This document shows positions 25,558 through 33,798 of a stretch of DNA of 64,000 nucleotides, piece after piece (positions within the stretch are counted from its first letter, which is position 1; the number at the start of each line of letters is the position of its first letter). Source of the stretch: Paenibacillus alginolyticus DSM 5050 = NBRC 15375 (GTDB lineage: Bacteria > Bacillota > Bacilli > Paenibacillales > NBRC-103111); assembly GCF_000422905.1 (NCBI RefSeq), contig NZ_AUGY01000024.1, positions 1 through 64,000 of the forward strand, read 5' to 3'. The notes below the pieces were generated by a model. The model searched no databases and was not told where the DNA came from. It worked only from the letters and a program-made list of their open reading frames with translations. The position numbers were made by a program, and so were the translations under genes.

Positions 25558-26925
25558 TTATGATGCGATATTCGTCTTTTTAGCCATAACCGATTTGAGC
25601 TCTATCAGGAAATCTTCCAGGTAGAAGATGTTATCGGGAATTGGCAATGCTGGCCTTATCTTTCGATAGGAATAGTATGGATCGCTAGGTAACATTTGCT
25701 TCCCGAATTGATCAGAAAGGAGCGGGATCGCAGCGACACAAAGCGATTTGAACTCATTCACCGAGAACACATCTTTCACTGCCCTGAAGAACTGCAGTGG
25801 CCGCACATCGGAATAGTCTTCTCCCTCTCCAACGCCTAAATAACGATAAGCGCCGGTTTCTTTCAGGATTTCCGTAAAAGCTATATATGTGCGGTCCTTC
25901 AATTCTTGCTCCAGAGCACTTACAAGGTTATACGATAGTCCAAAGTTGTTTTGCATCAGCTCCTTGATCCGCAAAACTGCAAATCTAAGCGTCTTGATGC
26001 CGGAGTTGTTGAGGAGCCGAACTAGACCTAAAAACACCGTGCCGTTATCAATGTGCTCGACTTCCCCGATCCCATTGTAATGCAGGAGCATACGAAGGCG
26101 CCCTACTGTCTTACTGTATGGAATTTTAGCTTTCGGTACCATGCGGTATTGAGCTCCCTCCACATGTCTTACAATGTAAGCGGGATTCAGGAGGCAACGA
26201 AGCGACCACTGGCCGAAAGTGTCCTTCTCAACAGCACTTTCAAGAATCAGTGGCTTGCCGGCAATTGGCTCTAATTTGCGTAAAGATTCCAACAGCTCGC
26301 GAATCTGAACAGGACGAGTCTTGTGGGTGAGAGTATAAACCCAGGAATTCTTATCTAAATTGATTTTGAACGGTGTCCCTAACCTTTCACCGTTACGCGA
26401 GACGATATACATGTACAACTTTTGCGCTGCGACCGGGAGATCAGTAAATGCTTTTGTATATACGAGTGGAGAAAACAGTACGAAGCGGCCTGTATCTCTT
26501 TTGTAAGGCTCTAGTTTCCACGTTTCCACGACACCATCCTGGGAAACAGAAAGAATGCCTAATGCAATGAACTTATGGATCTCTGCATAAAATTGTTCCT
26601 TAGAGCAAGGATCCTCATATTCATCTGCCATCAGCTTATACAATTTGTGAATGGGGCACCCTGATAATGTCCCCTCGGTATTGAAGTGCTTGGAGATCGT
26701 CACCATCATCTGAATCGTTGTCTCGGTAACATGAAATTTTCGAAGTGGGTGGCTGTTCCGGCGAAACATAATCACAGAATCGCTTGCATATGATCTCTCG
26801 AGATCAAACAAATCGGAAAGGAAAGTATAGTCCACTGAGACGGGGTATGTTGCATTAATGTTACTGTTGTTCAAATGCATATAGGTTTCATAATACGCTT
26901 CGAGCTTTCGTTTAGCTTCCCCCAT
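25558..26925 (-). CDS. Plasmid replication-associated protein (putative)
   Basis: A 455-residue protein starting at an ATG after GGAAAGGAGG. It looks mostly alpha-helical with winged-helix-like stretches (FHVTETTIQMMVTISKHFNTEG, SGCPIHKLYKLMADEYED, IHKFIALGILSVSQDGVVETWKL). The central KNSWVYTLTHKTRPVQIRELLESLRKLE resembles wHTH domains of plasmid initiators. No catalytic motif is visible. It lies on the other side of the iterons from the second initiator-like gene, so a role in replication or copy control is likely but inferred from context. Family not recognised with certainty. Confidence 0.6.
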   Translation of the reverse strand: MGEAKRKLEAYYETYMHLNNSNINATYPVSVDYTFLSDLFDLERSYASDSVIMFRRNSHPLRKFHVTETTIQMMVTISKHFNTEGTLSGCPIHKLYKLMADEYEDPCSKEQFYAEIHKFIALGILSVSQDGVVETWKLEPYKRDTGRFVLFSPLVYTKAFTDLPVAAQKLYMYIVSRNGERLGTPFKINLDKNSWVYTLTHKTRPVQIRELLESLRKLEPIAGKPLILESAVEKDTFGQWSLRCLLNPAYIVRHVEGAQYRMVPKAKIPYSKTVGRLRMLLHYNGIGEVEHIDNGTVFLGLVRLLNNSGIKTLRFAVLRIKELMQNNFGLSYNLVSALEQELKDRTYIAFTEILKETGAYRYLGVGEGEDYSDVRPLQFFRAVKDVFSVNEFKSLCVAAIPLLSDQFGKQMLPSDPYYSYRKIRPALPIPDNIFYLEDFLIELKSVMAKKTNIAS

Positions 26926-27290
26926 CTCCTGGACCTCCTTTCCGCATTAAATTCTCTTCTAACCCTTTACGGGCTTGGCAGTTCGTTATATAATGAAGCT
27001 CAAACCAGTTGCAGGCAAAATTTAAGTAGACCTTCTAATTCGCGTTTTTTTGCGAAGAAGGCTTAGAGTTTGAATGTGTGGTTGAAGCTCCTTTACCTGT
27101 TGACGCAGGATAGGTGCTAAATGTGAAACAGACCTGTAAGGGAAATACAATTTGATGACCGGTTGGCGCCGGTGTATCAATCACTAAATTTCGACCTCCA
27201 TCGACAAATGGAGGTTTTTTGCTTTTCCCTTGTTTCGACAGTATCACCAATAAGAAAATGGCGCAAACTGGAACTAATGTAGAAAAAACC
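26926..27290. other. Upstream region between the replication-associated gene and the iterons
   Basis: Contains the ribosome site of the 25558-26925 gene and a TATATAA-type promoter near 26980 on the minus strand. On the plus strand CCTCCAT/ATGGAGG followed by TTTTTT at 27194-27222 is a clear terminator, so a short plus-strand RNA antisense to the leader of the minus-strand gene probably ends here. A 71-codon minus-strand frame (27035-27250) lacks a ribosome site. Confidence 0.45.
27194..27222 (+). terminator. Plus-strand terminator beside the iterons
   Basis: CCTCCATcgacaaATGGAGG then TTTTTTGC. No plus-strand gene precedes it, which suggests a small counter-transcript. Confidence 0.65.
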
Positions 27291-27475
27291 GTAGTTTAAT
27301 GTATAGAAGATCGGAGTTTAATGTAGAACTCGTAGTTTAATGTATAGAAGGTCGGTGTTTAATGTAGATTTCGTAGTTTAATGTAGATTTCGTAGTTTAG
27401 TGTAGAAAGTCTCGTAGTTTAATGTATAAAGGTTCGTAGTTTAATGTAGAAAAGTTCGTAGTTTAATGTAGAAAA
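27291..27475 (+). repeat. Nine iterons, candidate replication origin
   Basis: Direct repeats of GTAGTTTAATGTAGAA start at 27291, 27313, 27332, 27354, 27373, 27392, 27414, 27436 and 27458, with spacings of 22, 19, 22, 19, 19, 22, 22 and 22 bp. A degenerate tenth (AACTAATGTAGAA) precedes them. The core TTTA(A/G)TGTA is invariant apart from one base. An array of this kind beside initiator-like genes is typical of theta-replicating plasmid origins, where the iterons bind Rep and may set copy number. Confidence 0.85.
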
Positions 27476-27530
27476 TGTCCTGTCTCAAAAAAAAATTTTC
27501 CAAGAAAGGCCAATTATGAGGAAAAGAAAG

Positions 27531-27560
27531 ACCCCAATTCAGTGAATTGGGGTCTTTTAA
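27531..27560 (-). terminator. Terminator of the initiator-like gene
   Basis: AAAGACCCCAATTCACTGAATTGGGGTCTTT is a near-perfect palindromic stem running to TTTC on the minus strand, right after the 27564 stop and next to the iterons. Confidence 0.8.
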
Positions 27561-27563
27561 CAG

Positions 27564-28814
27564 TTATTCCGAATGTGGATGTGACGCAGCTGCCACTTCG
27601 TCAAGAAATAAAAATGACTGTTGAATAGCTCGATTAGGATCAGAGAGACGCTCCGCACCGCGATTTGTTGCTGCATATCGAAGTTGGAGGGTGTTGGGCT
27701 TCACGTAGTACAACCAATTTCCGGTACCGATCTTCACATCTTCAATGCGGCTAATGATTCCGGATGAATGTAGTTCCTGAAAAGCCTTCTTGATCGACTG
27801 GTTTGCACGATGATCATTGCTCCGGTCCACATCAATATGCGCTCTTAGGGTTTTAAATTCAAATTCGTAGACTTCCTTCTCTTCCCTGCTGTATTCATTC
27901 AGGATGAATTTATACAGACTCCTTGCAGTATCCATTGTCAGATCGTTCATCAAGTACATGTTGATACTGACAAAGTCGCCATTCTTCAAGGCAGCGTGTA
28001 TGTAATCTTGAAAGAGAACTTTGAAGCTTAGAAACTTCTTGCCAGTTGCTGAGAAGGCTTGGAAAATCCGATGATATTCAAAAGAAGTATCTTCCCCGAA
28101 GTCTTCTGTGATGGAGTCCTCGAAAACGACTGAGGTGTTGTAAATGTCCATCAGACTATCCCGAACGCTTTGATAGTCACCGCCGCCAGGAGAAGGAGTA
28201 TTCATCTCTTCGATAATTTCGTTTATCTCAACGTGCATTTCCTTTGGGAAGCCTCTATCAAGGCAAATCTTACAAAGGGACGAGAATACTTTATGATCGT
28301 AATCGGTAAGTAGCATCCCGTTCTCGTTCTTAAAATAAAGCTGCCGATAGCCGCCTTCACGTTTTTCAATGATAATCCCATTAGGCTTCTGTAATTTCGC
28401 AAGGGAAGCTCGTCTTGGGTTATCTACGCTGAATACTGGATAGTCGATATGCTTATGTAGTACCGGGTGTTCCCCCTTCTTAGATCGGGCTTCCTTCCGG
28501 CTAATGATTGCGGCATCTAGTACCTTCATTTTTAGATCAAGGGTAGTTAAGTCGTAAATCTCGCCTTCATCGAGATCGGATCCCACTTCCATTGCTTTCA
28601 ATTGTTTTTCCTTCAGCGAGTTGATGCTGCGGCCAATGGTAATATAAGCTTTGTCGAGATCTCCAGAAGTGTAGTTTACGATTCTGCTGTATCTGTCATT
28701 AAGCAAACGCATGATCATGCTATTGACTGAATCTAACAATGTCTTGTTCACACTGACGATCGCGTAAATCTCGGAAGATATCTCTTCCAAAATGTTTAGC
28801 AATTTTTTACTCAA
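27564..28814 (-). CDS. Replication initiator-like protein (RepA-type, winged helix)
   Basis: About 416 residues from a TTG at 28814, nine bases after GGGAGGT; the upstream GTG has no ribosome site. The middle resembles RepA/TrfA-like winged-helix initiators: GMLLTDYDHKVFSSLCKICLDRG, then GGGDYQSVRDSLMDIYNTSVVFEDS and the later ARSLYKFILNEYSREEKEVYEF. No enzymatic motif is visible. It is transcribed toward the iterons only 90 bp away. I infer that it binds these iterons to start replication; its leader has a terminator, consistent with tightly limited expression. Confidence 0.7.
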   Translation of the reverse strand: MSKKLLNILEEISSEIYAIVSVNKTLLDSVNSMIMRLLNDRYSRIVNYTSGDLDKAYITIGRSINSLKEKQLKAMEVGSDLDEGEIYDLTTLDLKMKVLDAAIISRKEARSKKGEHPVLHKHIDYPVFSVDNPRRASLAKLQKPNGIIIEKREGGYRQLYFKNENGMLLTDYDHKVFSSLCKICLDRGFPKEMHVEINEIIEEMNTPSPGGGDYQSVRDSLMDIYNTSVVFEDSITEDFGEDTSFEYHRIFQAFSATGKKFLSFKVLFQDYIHAALKNGDFVSINMYLMNDLTMDTARSLYKFILNEYSREEKEVYEFEFKTLRAHIDVDRSNDHRANQSIKKAFQELHSSGIISRIEDVKIGTGNWLYYVKPNTLQLRYAATNRGAERLSDPNRAIQQSFLFLDEVAAASHPHSE

Positions 28815-28893
28815 CTGATTCTTACCTCCCTCCACTTAGGGCCCTCCTTTCATTCTATCTGTTTGGCTCAAACAAGACAATGAGAAAAAATCC

Positions 28894-28935
28894 ATAAAAA
28901 AACCGCCGGACATGGATGTTCCATGACCCGACGGT
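28894..28935 (-). terminator. Leader terminator before the initiator-like gene
   Basis: Minus-strand ACCGTCGGgtCATGG...CCATGtcCGGCGGT then TTTTTTTAT, ending about 80 nt before the TTG start. No other gene lies upstream on this strand for it to serve, so it is in the leader. Confidence 0.75.
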
Positions 28936-29281
28936 GCTTCCGTGAGTAGTTACAATATCAATTTATTACAATGTTACACCTTTCGACACTGTTTTGGCAA
29001 TAAGGGGTAAATAGTATATGGAATCATAGAGCCCCATATTTTCTGTATCATAGAGTGCTCTCATGGGGTGTTGGCTCCTCTGAAAGGAGATGAGCCAAGG
29101 AAATGAAAGACGTCGCAACGATGCTGTTTCATCTTATTATTCAACTAACGTTCTCTCGTTAGCTTAAGAATTGATTACTCATTCGTGTCGTTTGAGTTTG
29201 ATATGAACACCATTGTGTTTATAACTGTGCATGGCTGGTGATAAGTCGTCTGTAGGTTGTGTTAACTCTGTGAATCTCTCC
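28936..29281. other. Intergenic between the replication and oxidoreductase modules
   Basis: Apart from a 19-codon plus-strand ORF (see 29103) and the likely promoter of the initiator gene, no gene is visible. Twofold ATGGAATCATAGAG/CTGTATCATAGAG repeats occur at 29020-29056. Confidence 0.4.
29103..29162 (+). CDS. 19-residue hydrophobic micro-ORF behind a hairpin
   Basis: MKDVATMLFHLIIQLTFSR. Upstream, TTGGCTC/GAGCCAA arms (29071-29098) place the AAAGGAG ribosome site in a hairpin loop. Length, hydrophobic core and occluded ribosome site recall type I toxin peptides, but no antisense RNA gene could be assigned. Low confidence. Confidence 0.3.
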   Translation: MKDVATMLFHLIIQLTFSR

Positions 29282-30019
29282 TCAGGAATTATATATCTCT
29301 CTATTCAGATTCACAATGTCTTGGTGCGAATATCCGCCAGTAGCCGCCGTTAGCTTCTTTATCACTTTATCCCGTAGGAATGGGGCTTTTTCTTTATTTG
29401 CTTTTTTTATTGCTTCGGTTAGTTCCTCTATGGTTAGCTCTGTGCAGTATGCAGGAGTACCTGGCTGTTGCCTCCATGAATCATTTAATGAACCACTATC
29501 TACTGTATCGAAACCTAGCTCGTTTGCTATATCCATCATTATTTGTTTATGCGCTAGGTTATCACCAGCAATCGCAATGGCAATGCGTCCACTAGTACCT
29601 TCTGAAGTTCCTTTATATTCTAACGTATAGGCTAATAAATTGTTGAAAGCTTTAGTGATTGGTCTACCTAATTGATTTGAAACCCAAACACTTTCAACCA
29701 ACCCGTTCTCAATTTCTTCAATTTTGTTGTCTCTAAAAGGATAATAATTTGAGGTGTCTACAATGACCACTTCCTCCCCAACTTTATCCATAACGTTGCG
29801 AATGCTTGGCAGTGCGTGCAAAGGTATAGATATGATTAGAACATCGATATTAGTAATGACTTCTTCTACACTCACAGGTGTTCCCGAAAGTTTTTTTCCT
29901 TCTAGCCGTTCAATTCCGCGAGCATCTGCAACTTTGACATCATATCCATTCTCAACTAATTTTTTTGAAATATTTGAACCGATTGGACCTGCACCTATAA
30001 TTCCAAATCTCATTTTCAT
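29282..30019 (-). CDS. NADPH-dependent F420-reductase-like oxidoreductase
   Basis: 245 residues beginning with the Rossmann motif RFGIIGAGPIGSNISKKL, then DVLIISIPLHALPSIRNVM and VIVDTSNYYPFRD, as in the NAD(P)-binding F420-dependent/YrfF-like reductase family. The C-terminal half (GTPAYCTELTIEELTEAIKKANKEKAPFLRDKV) is helical. The substrate is unknown; in Bacillales such proteins usually act on NADP-linked substrates rather than F420. It lies downstream of a nitronate-monooxygenase gene and a MarR gene on the same strand. Confidence 0.85.
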   Translation of the reverse strand: MKMRFGIIGAGPIGSNISKKLVENGYDVKVADARGIERLEGKKLSGTPVSVEEVITNIDVLIISIPLHALPSIRNVMDKVGEEVVIVDTSNYYPFRDNKIEEIENGLVESVWVSNQLGRPITKAFNNLLAYTLEYKGTSEGTSGRIAIAIAGDNLAHKQIMMDIANELGFDTVDSGSLNDSWRQQPGTPAYCTELTIEELTEAIKKANKEKAPFLRDKVIKKLTAATGGYSHQDIVNLNREIYNS

Positions 30020-30332
30020 TTCTCATACCATCCTATTCTAAATGTTATTTTACTTCGGCGATCAACTGGTCGGCTGCCGTCGTGTTAATGCATCGAACTA
30101 ATTGCCTCGCGATAAGGCTAGTGCAATGTCTGGTTCCCGCTTTCGATATAACAAGGCTTCCTTGTGGAGACGGATATTATTCAATGTACGTCTTTAGAAA
30201 AATATTCTCCTCTGAAATGAAGCAAATGCGTTTTAGCCATACTGCTATCGTTGTTTCGGCTGGACACATCGCTTTCAGACGTATCAAGAAGATAGAGAGA
30301 ATTTTTATATTCCAAATCAGTTGTTAAATATT
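30020..30332. other. Intergenic, unidentified debris
   Basis: About 310 bp between the two oxidoreductase genes. Higher G/C than its flanks and with no ribosome site or recognisable frame, it looks like inserted or decayed sequence that separates the two genes. Confidence 0.35.
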
Positions 30333-31292
30333 TCAATTAAAGTCTTGCATTAAAGCATCAATCACTTCTTTTACAGTTCTGATTTCTTTAATTGGCGCAA
30401 TTCCAGTACCTACAGAAATATAGCCATCATCTGTATTGCCTTCTAGCATGCCGATACGCATTCCAATTGATCCAACCATCATTTTTGCTATTTCTTCACG
30501 ACTAACACCTTGTTTATCCATTTCGACTAGTTTATTCGCTAATTTAGTAGGTAGAGACCGATAGTATGCTGGTAAAGTACGGAACATTAGTAAATCTTCT
30601 GCTGTAGCATCTACAATCATTTGTTTCACGTTTTCTGCTGCTGGATTTTCTTTTGTTGGAATAAAGACACTACCGGCAAAAACACCTTCAGCGCCTAAAG
30701 CAAATGCGGCACGCACTCCTCTAACGTCTCCAATACCACCAGCTGCCATTACGGGAGTATTTATAGTATCTACAATCATTGGAACAATCGAAAATGTTCC
30801 AATGACTCGTTCAGGAACAGTACCACCTTCATCAAATCCAGTCGCTACATAAACATCTATTCCGAATTCTTCTGCAGCTTTTGCATTTTCAATAGTAGGA
30901 GTAAGGGGTCTATAAACAATTTTAATATTGTTTTCTTTTAATGGTTTAAAGATTCTTTCATCCAGTATATCGTTCACAAGAACAACAGGAACTTTCTCGT
31001 CAATAACTGTTTCTAAAATTCGCCATGTGTAATTTAAATCACGATTTACGATCACAGTTATTCCAAATGGCTTATTAGTTAACGATTTTATTTTTTGTAT
31101 TTCTGTTCTCATTCTTTCCGCACTTATTTCGGGTGAACGAGTTATATCAACCTGGCCGGCATTTGGACCTAGAAATCCTAATCCACCAGCATTACTTACC
31201 GCTGCAACAAATTCGGCATTAGTAATCCAAGACATCGGGGCCTGTATAATCGGTTTTTCTATATTTAATATTTCGCATATTCTATTATTCAT
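30333..31292 (-). CDS. Nitronate monooxygenase / FMN-dependent NPD-like enzyme
   Basis: 319 residues of the 2-nitropropane-dioxygenase family (also related to FabK). The N-terminus PIIQAPMSWITNAEFVAAVSNAGGLGFLG and the flavin-phosphate loops PVMAAGGIGDVRG and FALGAEGVFAGSVF are present, in the usual (beta/alpha)8 order. It would oxidise nitronates or related compounds using FMN. AGGAGAGGCC precedes the ATG. It sits between a MarR regulator and an F420-reductase-like gene; palindromic MarR-type operators lie near. Confidence 0.9.
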   Translation of the reverse strand: MNNRICEILNIEKPIIQAPMSWITNAEFVAAVSNAGGLGFLGPNAGQVDITRSPEISAERMRTEIQKIKSLTNKPFGITVIVNRDLNYTWRILETVIDEKVPVVLVNDILDERIFKPLKENNIKIVYRPLTPTIENAKAAEEFGIDVYVATGFDEGGTVPERVIGTFSIVPMIVDTINTPVMAAGGIGDVRGVRAAFALGAEGVFAGSVFIPTKENPAAENVKQMIVDATAEDLLMFRTLPAYYRSLPTKLANKLVEMDKQGVSREEIAKMMVGSIGMRIGMLEGNTDDGYISVGTGIAPIKEIRTVKEVIDALMQDFN

Positions 31293-31342
31293 TTTAGGCC
31301 TCTCCTATATTAATTATTTAAATAATTTAGCCTTCCGTATTG

Positions 31343-31608
31343 TTAAGGAACTCCTATATTCTCGCGCAGTGTTTTTCCTTCATATTCCTTGTGGAACAAA
31401 CCTCGGTCCTGCAAAATTGGGACAATCAGTACCAAAAAATGGGCATAGGCTATTTCTGGATCAATCGAGCCGTCGCATGCATCGACCAAAAACGGTATTT
31501 CCAAGAAGTTAGCAACTTGTACGGGGGTACCTGCCACTACTGGATGATAATTAATGACTCCGTGGGCAAGAACGTCTCGAATGGAAAGCCCTTGTCTCAG
31601 CCGCTGTA
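31343..31608 (-). pseudogene. C-terminal fragment of a luciferase-like flavin monooxygenase
   Basis: The frame RLRQGLSIRDVLAHG, then VAGTPVQVANFL, IPILQDRGLFHKEYEGKTLR-ENIG matches the C-terminus of NtaA/SnaA/SoxA-type monooxygenases (usual form GTPEQVAD...PELQRRGLFRTEYEGKTLRE). Only about 88 of some 440 residues remain, so the rest has been lost. It was probably part of the same MarR-controlled catabolic cluster. Confidence 0.75.
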
Positions 31609-31623
31609 ATTAATTCACATTTA

Positions 31624-31637
31624 TTTAGCATGCTAAA
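31624..31637. promoter_or_regulatory. MarR-type operator palindrome 1
   Basis: TTTAGCATGCTAAA, a perfect 14-bp palindrome just downstream of the MarR gene and upstream of the monooxygenase remnant. A near-identical site is at 32114-32127. Confidence 0.65.
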
Positions 31638-31656
31638 CATAAATGCAAGAGATAAC

Positions 31657-32082
31657 TTATAATAAGTTACTCTCCATTTGCTTCAAAAGCCGCCTTAATA
31701 ATAAGCGCTCTTCCGGTAATATGGAATGCAGTAATTTTTCTTGCTGTTGTTTCCATTTGAATTCAACCGGTTTTTCTAATTCTTTGCCTTTATCGGTAAG
31801 GAAGATTCGCATAACCCTTGCATCATCTTGATCGCGTTTACGGTATATAAATCCGTTTTGCTCTAGGGATTTAACCATATTTGTTACCGTAGGCGGCTCA
31901 CATTTTAGGTGTTCACACAGTTGCATTTGTGTTACCCCATCACCTAACCACAAACGGTAAAGTAAATGCTCTTGGCCAACGTAAAGATTAAGTTCCCGTA
32001 GAGACTCGCTATAATCTCGACGCATTTGGGAGGAAATCCTATCCAACGACTGGCGAATATCGCAGTCTACCTTATCTGTCAT
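31657..32082 (-). CDS. MarR-family transcriptional regulator
   Basis: About 141 residues from the ATG at 32082, which has GGAGGTGAAATATTA before it; an upstream in-frame ATG has no ribosome site and would include the operator. The winged helix is seen as MQLCEHLKCEPPTVTNMVKSLEQNGFIYRKRDQDDARVMRIFLTDKGKEL. Two TTTAGCAT(A/G)CTAAA palindromes flank the gene, indicating control of itself and of the oxidoreductase genes downstream. The inducing ligand is unknown. Confidence 0.9.
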   Translation of the reverse strand: MTDKVDCDIRQSLDRISSQMRRDYSESLRELNLYVGQEHLLYRLWLGDGVTQMQLCEHLKCEPPTVTNMVKSLEQNGFIYRKRDQDDARVMRIFLTDKGKELEKPVEFKWKQQQEKLLHSILPEERLLLRRLLKQMESNLL

Positions 32083-32113
32083 TAATATTTCACCTCCGTA
32101 GTCACGAATAATA

Positions 32114-32127
32114 TTTAGCATACTAAA
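32114..32127. promoter_or_regulatory. MarR-type operator palindrome 2
   Basis: TTTAGCATACTAAA, 32 bp upstream of the MarR start and therefore placed for autorepression. It differs from the 31624 site at one base. Confidence 0.65.
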
Positions 32128-32430
32128 GATATCATGATGAAATTCTTGTGTCAACAGAGCTCAATTACCTTTAATTCAATAAGAGGCTATTGGCCTTCAA
32201 AAATTATTGTCCTAGCCGATATTCTTCGCATAACTGAGCATAAATCTGATGCCCTTTAAGTAACTCAGAATCTATTTTGTGTTACATCGACTGCAGATAT
32301 TCCACACGATTCGCCACGCTATCCTGCCCGTTAGCTTAACGCCGTTGCCAGACACTAGGATCGTGTTCCGAATCTTCGAGGACGACTTTTAAGGGTTATT
32401 TCCTTCTAGCAGGAAAAAAAATAGGGGGAT
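32128..32430. other. Intergenic, nothing recognised
   Basis: About 300 bp between the MarR gene and the end of the Rad52-VWA operon. No gene or structured element seen. Confidence 0.4.
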
Positions 32431-32455
32431 AGAAACTCTATCCCCCACAATTCTT
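32425..32455 (-). terminator. Terminator of the NYN-Rad52-MoxR-VWA operon
   Basis: GGGGGATAGAGTTTCTATCCCCC followed by TATTTTTTTT on the minus strand, immediately after the 32454 stop. Confidence 0.85.
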
Positions 32456-32921
32456 ATTCTTTTTCCGGTTGATGAACCACTTTTTGACGAAGCTCCTTCA
32501 ACTCCTCGTGATACATTGAAGCAAGGAGATGAACGGCCCCTTGTGTGGTTTTACAGAACCGATTTGACTCGGCGATGGCTGCCCTAAATTCACCGCTGCA
32601 CCTGCAGACAAACAAGGTGTTGTCGCCACGTTTTTTATAGCGTACGACCTTCATCACCCCGTTGGTGGATACAAGAAAACTCTTCGGACCCAAACAATAC
32701 GTTAGATGCAGGACCCTCTTCAGGATCTTTTCCTGCCAGGCGGCCGGAATCTTCTGAACGACCATCATCGGATGGAATTGTACGACGGCAAGAGCAAGGG
32801 TCATGCCTGCGAACACGTATTGATTAGACATCACGAAAGTGGCAAACATTAGGATGTTTACCCAAAAACTAACTTCATGGCGCTTCTCGAAATAATGGCC
32901 GATCTTCGCAATATTTATCAT
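32454..32921 (-). CDS. Hypothetical membrane protein
   Basis: 155 residues with two adjacent hydrophobic segments near 18-33 and 36-52 and a soluble C-terminal part (GVMKVVRYKKRGDNTLFVCRCSGEFRAAI). GGGGAGTG precedes the ATG. It is the last gene before a strong terminator and follows the 33006-33710 gene. No family is recognised; it resembles small two-helix proteins of plasmid operons. Confidence 0.7.
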   Translation of the reverse strand: MINIAKIGHYFEKRHEVSFWVNILMFATFVMSNQYVFAGMTLALAVVQFHPMMVVQKIPAAWQEKILKRVLHLTYCLGPKSFLVSTNGVMKVVRYKKRGDNTLFVCRCSGEFRAAIAESNRFCKTTQGAVHLLASMYHEELKELRQKVVHQPEKE

Positions 32922-33005
32922 ACCGAAACACTCCCCATCGTTTATTTAAGGTAATAGACCCTGTGGTGTTTTCTCAGACAACGTACATAAGCTTTATACG
33001 TCTGT

Positions 33006-33710
33006 TTACTCATACTTCTCGTGGGCCTTGATGGCTTCGACGATAGCCGGGATGATTCCCTCTTCGCCAATTTCCTCGACATCCACATCAAAGACGATAT
33101 CATGCTGGACATCCCTAACGAAAACCAGCGTTGTAGAGGTGATTTCCTCAATGCTGCTCCAGTCGATTTGGGTGCATTCGTCATTGATGGAGAGTTCTTG
33201 AGTGGCTATAACCTGTGCTGTGAGCTCATAACGGCTCCAATCGATATTGCCGTCCAAAACGCGGCCGTCTTCGGAAGCGGCAGCATCCTCTTCCCCCGCA
33301 GCTGGTTCGTGAATGGAGAAACCGATCAACTGGGCGCCGTGGCCGCTGGTTAGCCCGCCTTCATCAGTGAGCATCCACTTGCCCTCTCCCGCTTCACCGT
33401 TCAATCGTACTGAGAGGACGATCGATCCGTCCTCTTCCGGTTCGAATTTATTTTTGCTCCAGACACTTTTTATGTCATGGATCGCCAGATCTTCCGAAGG
33501 ATGGAGGCTAACGTTCAAATCCCCGCCGAAAGAGAAAAGGTGAGCAAATACCGGAAGTTCGCTGGACAGGAGAGCGATCGCCCGAACAAATTCGTCCTGG
33601 CGGCGTTTCTCTTCCTCCGACAGATTCGGATAGAGCTCCTGCAGGCGGACAAACTCAACCTTCAGTATTTCGATTGCACCGGTAAAAAGGGTTTTCACAT
33701 GATTTATCAA
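33006..33710 (-). CDS. Hypothetical acidic protein
   Basis: About 234 residues from a TTG at 33710 preceded by ATAAGGAGA; the longer frame has no ribosome site. It starts with a helical region (LFTGAIEILKVEFVRLQELYPNLSEEEKRR) and has an acidic middle and C-terminus (EPAAGEEDAAASEDGR, FDVDVEEIGEEGI). No known domain is seen. It is downstream of the VWA gene in the same operon, separated by a GGGAGCA/TGCTTCCC hairpin. Confidence 0.7.
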   Translation of the reverse strand: MINHVKTLFTGAIEILKVEFVRLQELYPNLSEEEKRRQDEFVRAIALLSSELPVFAHLFSFGGDLNVSLHPSEDLAIHDIKSVWSKNKFEPEEDGSIVLSVRLNGEAGEGKWMLTDEGGLTSGHGAQLIGFSIHEPAAGEEDAAASEDGRVLDGNIDWSRYELTAQVIATQELSINDECTQIDWSSIEEITSTTLVFVRDVQHDIVFDVDVEEIGEEGIIPAIVEAIKAHEKYE

Positions 33711-33756
33711 TGTTCTTCGTCTCCTTATATATGGGATTGGATATCTCTTGAGAAGC

Positions 33757-33786
33757 AAAGGAAAGGGAAGCAACAGGTGTGCTCCC
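33757..33786 (-). terminator. Intercistronic hairpin after the VWA gene
   Basis: GGGGAGCA/TGCTTCCC stem then TTTCC on the minus strand. A weak terminator that could reduce expression of the two last genes. Confidence 0.5.
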
Positions 33787-33798
33787 CTAAGTCCGTGA

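Noticed and set aside
27035-27250. 71-codon minus-strand ORF beside the iterons
   Set aside because: No ribosome site, and it overlaps a plus-strand terminator; composition is not convincing.
27272-27475. CRISPR-like array of short direct repeats
   Set aside because: The repeats are 14-16 bp with 3-8 bp between them and near-identical spacers, and there are no cas genes. They fit plasmid iterons.
32942-33184. 80-codon minus-strand ORF
   Set aside because: It overlaps the 33006-33710 gene in another frame, is rich in Ser/Arg/Lys, and is a shadow frame.
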